Below are positions 1-4,091 of a stretch of 6,763 nt of DNA, one piece after another. The stretch lies in the NCBI GenBank assembly GCA_028280145.1, contig JANQMM010000043.1, forward strand, positions 1 through 6,763. The letters are read 5' to 3'. The position numbers and the translations under genes were made by a program. The notes beneath the pieces are model-generated. The model saw nothing but the letters and a program-made list of their open reading frames with translations, was not told where the DNA came from and ran no database searches. Every line of letters begins with the position of its first letter. Positions within the stretch are counted from its first letter, which is position 1. Source of the DNA: Minisyncoccota bacterium (GTDB taxonomy: Bacteria > Patescibacteriota > Minisyncoccia > Phycocordibacterales > JACZSL01).

Positions 1-2
1 GT

Positions 3-32
3 TACTACATGTACGGACTACCGGAGAAATAA
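3..32 (+). CDS. C-terminal end of an upstream gene (partial)
   Basis: One reading frame enters from the left edge and ends in TAA at 30-32, giving the residues YYMYGLPEK before the stop. The stop lies only two bases before the ATG of the next gene, and the Shine-Dalgarno of that gene (GGAG, 23-26) falls inside these last codons. This is the usual layout of two co-transcribed, translationally coupled genes. The fragment is too short to identify. The frame could be open by chance, so the call rests on spacing alone. Confidence 0.35.
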   Translation, partial: YYMYGLPEK

Positions 33-34
33 CC

Positions 35-298
35 ATGCACAGAGATCGAATGTTATTCCTGATGCTCGTGTTCCTGGTCTGTATGGGCATTGGACATTAT
101 GCACTTGCGGTCGGGTTTATTCTTGTCGCATCGTTTACCATTGTTGCCATTCTCGCCCTGACGATGCCCGAATTCGTTCTGGTGTCGTACTTGGCGCACA
201 GTGACAAGGGTGGTGCGTACGGACGAAGAAGACTGACGCAGTTCATGATCATCGCAATACTCGGCTTCTGTTGCGGAGTCATATTGCCCTGGTCCTAA
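35..298 (+). CDS. Small integral membrane protein, function unknown
   Basis: This encodes an 87-residue, strongly hydrophobic protein. It has about three membrane segments: residues 6-25, 26-45 and 69-86. A short polar, basic stretch (about 54-68, with SDKGG and RRR) lies between the second and third, and by the positive-inside rule this loop is probably cytoplasmic. The ATG at 35 is supported by a GGAG at 23-26, eight bases upstream, the clearest ribosome binding site in the window. The frame stays open to the window edge, so a longer N-terminus cannot be strictly excluded. It probably forms an operon with the gene fragment just upstream, and a hairpin 62 bases after its TAA stop would end that operon. 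I do not recognise a family and see no catalytic motif. Confidence 0.7.
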   Translation: MHRDRMLFLMLVFLVCMGIGHYALAVGFILVASFTIVAILALTMPEFVLVSYLAHSDKGGAYGRRRLTQFMIIAILGFCCGVILPWS

Positions 299-360
299 GT
301 GACCAAAACGACCTTGGAAGCAGGCACCAGACCAAATTTCGAATACACCACGATCAACAG

Positions 361-384
361 AAGCGGACCCGAAGCGGTCCGCTT
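361..384 (+). terminator. Hairpin terminator after the small membrane protein gene
   Basis: A perfect 9-bp stem (AAGCGGACC at 361-369 with GGTCCGCTT at 376-384) closes a 6-base loop CGAAGC. The bases after it are pyrimidine-rich (TCTCGTATTCTAATCTT) but contain no long T run, so intrinsic termination may be moderate. It sits between the end of one plus-strand operon and the promoter of the sigma factor gene, the expected position. The same hairpin-plus-tail layout recurs at 2063-2098. Confidence 0.65.
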
Positions 385-433
385 TCTCGTATTCTAATCT
401 TCCCGATAGCCGCACAAAGAATCCAAAATATGG

Positions 434-452
434 CTAGAATAAAGGCTTCTAG
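434..452. repeat. Inverted repeat CTAGAA-N7-TTCTAG upstream of the sigma factor promoter
   Basis: Perfect 6-base arms at 434-439 and 447-452 flank a 7-base spacer. The second arm ends 10 bases before the predicted -35 element. That is a plausible place for an activator or repressor to bind, and the arms contain CTAG, which is often under-represented in bacterial DNA. It could also be a chance dyad. Confidence 0.35.
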
Positions 453-462
453 GGCGTCTGTT

Positions 463-490
463 TTGCAAAATTTTTTCACAGTGAGATAAT
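463..490 (+). promoter_or_regulatory. Predicted promoter of the sigma factor-DUF5667 operon
   Basis: A -35 element TTGCAA (463-468) and a -10 element GATAAT (485-490) are separated by 16 bases; they match the sigma-70 consensus at 4 of 6 and 5 of 6 positions. Transcription would start near 497, leaving a leader of about 136 bases before the GTG start at 633. The -10 hexamer lies within an inverted repeat, GTGAG (481-485) and CTCAC (494-498), with an 8-base spacer. A DNA-binding protein on that dyad would compete directly with RNA polymerase. Confidence 0.5.
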
Positions 491-526
491 CAGCTCACCG
501 TAACTTTTTTATACAGAAAACACATT

Positions 527-544
527 CTATGGGTGTAACCATAG
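527..544. repeat. Inverted repeat CTATGG-N6-CCATAG in the sigma factor leader
   Basis: Perfect 6-base arms at 527-532 and 539-544 flank GTGTAA. It lies about 30 bases downstream of the predicted transcription start, so it could be a small RNA hairpin in the leader or an operator. No T run follows, so it is not a terminator. Confidence 0.35.
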
Positions 545-570
545 TGCGGATACATACTGACCTTTGTACG

Positions 571-608
571 CTACGGCCGAAATGGCTGTCATAACAGCCC
601 GGCTGTAG
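571..608 (+). promoter_or_regulatory. Long two-tier stem-loop in the leader just before the sigma factor start
   Basis: An outer 8-bp stem (571-578 with 601-608, one G-T wobble) encloses an asymmetric internal loop (579-583 opposite 600) and an inner perfect 6-bp stem (GGCTGT 584-589, ACAGCC 594-599) with a 4-base loop CATA. The 3' part can fold differently: ACAGC (594-598) and GCTGT (602-606) make a competing 5-bp hairpin. The stem ends 24 bases before the GTG start, and the only Shine-Dalgarno-like bases (AGGG, 616-619) lie between. The structure could therefore affect translation of the sigma factor. No T run follows, which argues against an attenuator. It matches no riboswitch class I know. 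Confidence 0.45.
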
Positions 609-632
609 CCAAAATAGGGTCAGACACACAGT

Positions 633-1172
633 GTGAATCAGAATACGCAAAATAAGTCAGTTGAAGAACTGATCAGAGAGTCAAAAGCCGGGAATGAAAC
701 ATCATTTCATGCTCTTTTTGATTTGCTCTCCGACCGTCTCTTTAGTTATGCGCTTGCGCATACACGAAACCGGGACGATGCACTTGATCTGGTACAGGAT
801 ACGTTCATTGATCTTTGGAATTCACTTCGGAAATTTACATACAGAAACGATGAATCATTCTATGGATTTGTGTTTCTTGTATTGAAGCGAAAGCTATATC
901 GTCATTACAAGAAACAGCCGCGTACTGTAGAGCTCGATGAGAAATATATTGCCGATAACTATGTGTTGGAGGTCGAAGACTATCGCTATCTTGAGAAAAT
1001 GATGGGCACACTACCAAAGAATTATCAGGAACTTCTTAGACTTCGATATTGGTCTGCTTTTTCGTTTAAGGAAATTGCAGCGGTCATGGATGTTAAGGAA
1101 GGAACAGCGAAGGTGTGGCATCATCGTGCGTTACGGGCATTAAATAAAGGCCTGGGCAATAAGTTGATTTAG
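633..1172 (+). CDS. RNA polymerase sigma factor, sigma-70 family, ECF-like
   Basis: This encodes a 179-residue alternative sigma factor, which would direct RNA polymerase core to a specific promoter set. Region 2 covers about residues 24-92 and includes the core-binding and -10-recognising helices around DALDLVQDTFIDLW (49-62). Region 4 covers about 118-172, with a helix-turn-helix at 143-165 (FSFKEIAAVMDVKEGTAKVW). Regions 1.1 and 3 are absent, and the length fits ECF (group 4) sigma factors. The GTG at 633 is the only usable start, because an in-frame TAG lies at 615-617. The ribosome site is poor: AGGG is 13 bases upstream. The DUF5667 gene starts 9 bases after its stop, so the two are almost certainly co-transcribed. 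The long structured leader and the dyad over the promoter suggest tight control, possibly autoregulation. The family call is firm; the regulon is unknown. Confidence 0.93.
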   Translation: MNQNTQNKSVEELIRESKAGNETSFHALFDLLSDRLFSYALAHTRNRDDALDLVQDTFIDLWNSLRKFTYRNDESFYGFVFLVLKRKLYRHYKKQPRTVELDEKYIADNYVLEVEDYRYLEKMMGTLPKNYQELLRLRYWSAFSFKEIAAVMDVKEGTAKVWHHRALRALNKGLGNKLI

Positions 1173-1181
1173 ATACCTAGA

Positions 1182-2015
1182 ATGAAAAATATGGAATCAG
1201 AATTTGAAAAAAAACTTAAGCGCGTTAAGCCAAAGGGCTTGAGCAAAGAGGAGCGAAACATGCTTTGGTCTAATATTACCGAAAGTGTTTCCGCTGAAGC
1301 ATACATGCAGGCTCATAAGAAAAGCCAAAGTACTGTTTTTAACGTATTTCATGGATTTAAGAGGGCAAGATACTTCATTGCCGCTGTCCTTGCCGGCATA
1401 TTCCTTTCCGGAGGGTTTGCAACTGTTGCTTTTGCAGACAACTCGCGCCCCGGGGATCTTCTCTTCCCTGTTGATCTGGCAGTTGAAAATATCCGGATCT
1501 GGTTTGCGCCTGAGGATGAGCGTGATGAATTGCGCATCCGGTTTGCAAGCGAGCGTTTGGATGAAGTAAAAAATCTTCTTGGTTTTGCACAGAGTGATCA
1601 GGAAGTGTTTGGAACAGCTGTTCGCCTGAGCATGCCTGCACCCGCATTACAAACAGATGAGATGCGTATGGAAAAGGCGGTAGCCGAAGAGGCAGATGTT
1701 GCCCTGGATACATTTGCTATTCCTGAAGAGATGCAGGAATCTGAACCTGCTGGCACAATGCTTGCGGCTGATTATAGTAATGAATTGGCTGAAGAGGGCG
1801 CTTTGTATGGCGAAGCTACTTTTTTGCCGGTAGTCTCATCTGCTCAAGATGAGCGGGAACGGGTGGACGATGCTTTTGTGGTTGCATTTGATTATTTGGA
1901 AGGAAGCCGCGATGCACTACAGGCGCGCGGAAATGATACTGCTCTTATGGCTATTGATATGTTGATCGAGGAGTTGACCGTCCTTGCCGATGTTCATGCG
2001 TTCGACATTGAATAA
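1182..2015 (+). CDS. DUF5667 single-pass membrane protein, putative anti-sigma partner
   Basis: The 277-residue protein has a charged N-terminal segment (1-61, probably cytoplasmic), one membrane helix (about 62-85) and an extracytoplasmic C-terminus. Just after the helix, residues 85-134 carry the DUF5667 signature: ADNSRPGDLLFPVDLAVE followed by RIRFASERLDEVKNLL. Residues 135-224 form a low-complexity stretch rich in Ala, Glu, Asp, Met and Pro with very little Lys. A final helical segment (225-272) may complete the domain. I infer an anti-sigma or signal-sensing role from the membrane topology and from being the second gene of a sigma factor operon; there is no recognisable zinc anti-sigma (HxxxCxxC) motif and no cysteine. 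ATG at 1182 is used here. ATG at 1191 is also in frame, and neither has a Shine-Dalgarno, so coupling to the sigma factor stop 9 bases upstream is likely. Confidence 0.85.
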   Translation: MKNMESEFEKKLKRVKPKGLSKEERNMLWSNITESVSAEAYMQAHKKSQSTVFNVFHGFKRARYFIAAVLAGIFLSGGFATVAFADNSRPGDLLFPVDLAVENIRIWFAPEDERDELRIRFASERLDEVKNLLGFAQSDQEVFGTAVRLSMPAPALQTDEMRMEKAVAEEADVALDTFAIPEEMQESEPAGTMLAADYSNELAEEGALYGEATFLPVVSSAQDERERVDDAFVVAFDYLEGSRDALQARGNDTALMAIDMLIEELTVLADVHAFDIE

Positions 2016-2062
2016 TCCACCGAGGGAACAACCAAATCTCGTTTTTTCAAAAAAAAACACAA

Positions 2063-2084
2063 AAGTCCGCATCAAGGCGGACTT
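2063..2084. terminator. Bidirectional hairpin terminator between convergent genes
   Basis: A perfect 8-bp stem (AAGTCCGC 2063-2070, GCGGACTT 2077-2084) has the loop ATCAAG. Read on the minus strand it is followed by TTGTG and a run of nine T, a classical strong intrinsic terminator for the small minus-strand gene ending at 2089. Read on the plus strand it lies 48 bases after the DUF5667 stop and has a T-poor tail (CTTGCTATTCTAATTG), so it is probably weaker for that operon. Confidence 0.85.
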
Positions 2085-2088
2085 CTTG

Positions 2089-2241
2089 CTATTCTAATTG
2101 TTCTTGAAGAACCATAAGGCTTGATCGGGTCGTTTCAAACAAAACGATCATAGTTCGTTCAAACTCAAAGAACATTCCGGGGACCAGGAACTGAAGCATG
2201 ACGATAAGCATCCCGAGGCCAACTGCTCTAAATATTCTCAT
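2089..2241 (-). CDS. Very small membrane protein (about 50 residues), function unknown
   Basis: From the ATG at 2241 the product is 50 residues: MRIFRAVG, one hydrophobic segment (about residues 7-26, rich in Leu, Val and Met), then a mixed amphipathic tail ending in QEQLE and TAG. The frame continues upstream to GTG codons at 2304 (after AGAGGGG, 4 bases away) and 2349. These would add 21 or 36 residues rich in Cys, Ser and His that do not look conserved, so I prefer the ATG, although it lacks a ribosome site. The main support is the strong terminator placed 4 bases after its stop on its own strand, plus the protein-like composition. It converges on the sigma factor operon and diverges from the gene at 2454. 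I know no family for it; a chance ORF remains possible. Confidence 0.5.
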   Translation of the reverse strand: MRIFRAVGLGMLIVMLQFLVPGMFFEFERTMIVLFETTRSSLMVLQEQLE

Positions 2242-2353
2242 GGAAAATAGTTGAGAAGAGTGAATGCAGGATTCGACCAGTCCCGCACAGGTGCTTTCTG
2301 TCACACTACCCCTCTCTTCATATGAGGCAATGACATGTATATACTTCACATGA

Positions 2354-2364
2354 AGAAAGGAGGT
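2354..2364 (+). other. Orphan perfect Shine-Dalgarno-like sequence in the divergent spacer
   Basis: GAAAGGAGGT at 2355-2364, with the preceding A, is the full complement of the usual 16S rRNA 3' tail. No ATG, GTG or TTG follows within the normal 4-12 bases. The sequence lies inside a 17-codon mini-ORF starting at ATG 2350 and ending at TAG 2401-2403. The rest of the 2242-2453 spacer shows only short dyads, such as CTTCA-CA-TGAAG at 2344-2355, and the promoter of the next gene. I see no tRNA or known RNA here. Confidence 0.3.
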
Positions 2365-2418
2365 TCCGCCTCTGGTCTGTATAACCCAAGCGAAAGGATG
2401 TAGGTTGCAAAATTGCGG

Positions 2419-2447
2419 TTGTTCAAACGAGCTTGTTGTTTTATAGT
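2419..2447 (+). promoter_or_regulatory. Predicted promoter giving a leaderless transcript
   Basis: TTGTTC (2419-2424) and TATAGT (2442-2447) are separated by an ideal 17-base spacer. The ATG of the downstream gene begins at 2454, six bases after the -10 element, which is where transcription should start. The mRNA would therefore begin at or within a base or two of the start codon. This agrees with the lack of any Shine-Dalgarno there. Confidence 0.55.
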
Positions 2448-2453
2448 TTGATT

Positions 2454-3155
2454 ATGTCTCAAGAGCAGAACAGGACTCAACATATACGTATTTTTGGTAT
2501 ACTTTTGCTTCTGGCGTTTATTGCGGCGTCACTTTTTTTGTTTGCAAGCAATAGGGCTACTCAGGAGCAGTTGCAAGAGTCCTTTGATGCAACACGACTT
2601 CAGATCGCAAGCGGAGGTCTCAATACGTACCGACAGCTTATAAATAGCGAGTATGACCACCTGTTTCAGGACTGTAGCGAGCGCGCCCGGTACGATGAGT
2701 ATATTGATGCAGATTCGCGGTATATGAGCGCCGGTGAGTTAACAGAAGCACTTGAGCTACATAGGACTTGTGGCCATTTCCTCTCGGCAAGAAGTCAATT
2801 CACGATCCAGCTGTTTGAAAAGAATATCGAACAGTTGCGCATGCTTGCCACATTTTTCAGTGGTCCGACTGATAAGAAAAATGCATCGGTTGTTGTTACG
2901 TATTGGGATGATATATTCACCCTTGAGCGAGAGCGTGCAATTATTTTTGACCGTCTGATAGATATACAGGAAGAATATTGGCGGTCTGATCTTGATAAAG
3001 CGCTTGGCGCGATCACCTCCGGAGAGCGAGAAGCCGCAGTCGGCGCACTCAACTTTGAAGCAAACCAAAGACTCGCGCAGAGCGAAGAGTTAAATGATGA
3101 AATAGAAGAAATACGCAAGCGTGAAAATATCTTTTGGGGAGAAGCCTTTGAATAG
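2454..3155 (+). CDS. Membrane-anchored helical protein, function unknown
   Basis: From the ATG at 2454 the product has 233 residues. A short basic N-terminus is followed by one membrane helix (about 12-31), and the remaining 200 residues are charged and predicted mostly helical. This resembles the N-terminal anchor plus helical sensor or adaptor layout of several envelope proteins. Two cysteines (C74, C106) lie in the probably extracytoplasmic part and could form a disulfide. The C-terminal 40 residues (LAQSEELNDEIEEIRKRE) look like a coiled coil. An in-frame TTG at 2433 would add MLFYSLI, but it overlaps the predicted -10 element, so the ATG is preferred. The gene stands alone: a divergent gene lies upstream, and the convergent neighbour's stop codon is three bases past its own. 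I do not recognise a family, and no enzymatic motif is visible. Confidence 0.8.
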   Translation: MSQEQNRTQHIRIFGILLLLAFIAASLFLFASNRATQEQLQESFDATRLQIASGGLNTYRQLINSEYDHLFQDCSERARYDEYIDADSRYMSAGELTEALELHRTCGHFLSARSQFTIQLFEKNIEQLRMLATFFSGPTDKKNASVVVTYWDDIFTLERERAIIFDRLIDIQEEYWRSDLDKALGAITSGEREAAVGALNFEANQRLAQSEELNDEIEEIRKRENIFWGEAFE

Positions 3156-3158
3156 GTT

Positions 3159-3782
3159 CTAGCGTTTTAACATCGCGTGGAGCGAACGCTCAGTCTCAAG
3201 GAAATGACGTTTTGCAATATACGCTAAGAAGAAGAAAAGTATAAGAAGCGTGCCTACCGGGAAATCTGCTGTTCCCTGATAGAAGAGGAAAAGCACTAAG
3301 AAAGCCCCAAAAGCGCTCTGTAGAGCCATAGAATAAGTATACACATAGTAGTACCATGATTTCATATGCGGGTGTTCATCAAAGAGCATATCACGCTTTA
3401 TCGGATCCACATGGACGTCTTCCTTTGTAAGCAGGATATGCAATTTCTTTTGGAGAGTTCGCACGCTTTTTATTTTATGCAATAACCCCACTGTTTTATA
3501 TAAAAACAATCCTCCCCAATAAAATACATAACGGGATCCAAGAAGGATGTACCCTGCTATCTCCGAAAGAAAACGTCCGATTACTGAAAGTGAGATAAGT
3601 ACAATAAAAAAGGCACTGAACCAGTTAAAGTCGCTACTCAATGAAACAATACTACGTATTACCTCGTTGTTGAAGTAATATCCCAGCATAAAGAACGTAA
3701 AGACCGGAGCAAAATAAATGCTCAAGAAGATCCGTGTTCGTTCAAGCGATATTTCCTGCAGCAATGAGGTGACTGGAGACAT
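3159..3782 (-). CDS. Multi-pass membrane protein, function unknown
   Basis: The protein has 207 residues with four or five membrane segments: about 18-36, 54-70, 72-97 (perhaps two shorter helices), 150-168 and 174-192. Between the third and fourth lies a soluble, basic loop of about 50 residues (100-148: KIKSVRTLQKKLHILLTKEDVHVDPIKRD and onward). By charge this loop and the C-terminal tail (KRHFLETERSLHAMLKR) are probably cytoplasmic. The ATG at 3782 follows the TAA of the DUF3467 gene by two bases, so the two are co-translated or coupled, and there is no separate ribosome site. Its TAG lies three bases from the stop of the convergent gene, and I see no terminator between them. I recognise no family; a transporter or a structural membrane protein are both possible. 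Confidence 0.8.
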   Translation of the reverse strand: MSPVTSLLQEISLERTRIFLSIYFAPVFTFFMLGYYFNNEVIRSIVSLSSDFNWFSAFFIVLISLSVIGRFLSEIAGYILLGSRYVFYWGGLFLYKTVGLLHKIKSVRTLQKKLHILLTKEDVHVDPIKRDMLFDEHPHMKSWYYYVYTYSMALQSAFGAFLVLFLFYQGTADFPVGTLLILFFFLAYIAKRHFLETERSLHAMLKR

Positions 3783-3784
3783 AT

Positions 3785-4039
3785 TTATTCCGGTAGATGC
3801 TTGGTGAAGTGCTTCTTGAGTGTCTCGTCGAGTGCTTTCTGGAATTTCATTGCGTGTTGTGGTGAAAGCACGATCTCGCTCATAAGGCTTCCCTGTCCCG
3901 TATTACGTCTGACGTACAGAAATTGTATGGTAACTTCGTCGTCGGCGACGTTTATTTGGGCTGAATTGGAAAAAACAGGCTTATGTTCATTTGAGACCTT
4001 TACCTGCACTTGTTGTTGTTCGTTCTTATTTTCTGCCAT
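3785..4039 (-). CDS. DUF3467 family protein
   Basis: An 84-residue soluble protein. After a polar, Gln-rich N-terminus (residues 1-20), the DUF3467 pattern runs through the rest: FSNSAQINVADDEVTIQFLYVRR (about 23-45), then SEIVLSPQHAMKFQKALDETLKKH. In this family a short beta-rich half with a conserved F-S-N start is followed by the V-L-S/T-P-Q-H-A helix. The function of the family is unknown, and the compact form suggests a small cytoplasmic binding or adaptor protein. It has its own predicted promoter and lacks a Shine-Dalgarno. The membrane protein gene begins two bases after its stop, and that tight link suggests the two products act together. The family call is fairly sure, the role open. 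Confidence 0.85.
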   Translation of the reverse strand: MAENKNEQQQVQVKVSNEHKPVFSNSAQINVADDEVTIQFLYVRRNTGQGSLMSEIVLSPQHAMKFQKALDETLKKHFTKHLPE

Positions 4040-4062
4040 ATTGCATGTTATATAATGAGTCT

Positions 4063-4091
4063 ATTATACCGCTTACTCCTCCAAATATGAA
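4063..4091 (-). promoter_or_regulatory. Predicted promoter of the DUF3467-membrane protein pair
   Basis: On the minus strand a perfect -10 element TATAAT (4063-4068) lies 17 bases after TTCATA (4086-4091, four of six consensus bases). Transcription would start near 4056, about 16 bases before the ATG at 4039, in a short A/T-rich leader without a Shine-Dalgarno. The -35 element overlaps the last codons of the M23 peptidase gene. A second TATAAC (4047-4052) lies closer to the ATG but has no matching -35. Confidence 0.6.

Noticed and set aside
53..415. 120-residue minus-strand open frame over the first gene
   Set aside because: Its sequence is polar and low in hydrophobic core residues. It lies antisense to a gene with a good ribosome site and runs through the terminator hairpin.
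271..489. 72-residue plus-strand frame after the first gene
   Set aside because: It overlaps the end of the membrane protein gene, reads through a terminator hairpin and the sigma factor promoter, and has no ribosome site or protein-like composition.
2041..2059. T-run followed by A-run (GTTTTTTC then A's) as a separate hairpin
   Set aside because: A hairpin would have almost no loop. The A-run is better explained as the T tail of the minus-strand terminator.
2242..2440. Possible tRNA (bits resembling a T-loop such as GATTCGA and GTTCAAA)
   Set aside because: The flanking bases do not pair as a T-stem on either strand, and no acceptor or anticodon stem could be built.
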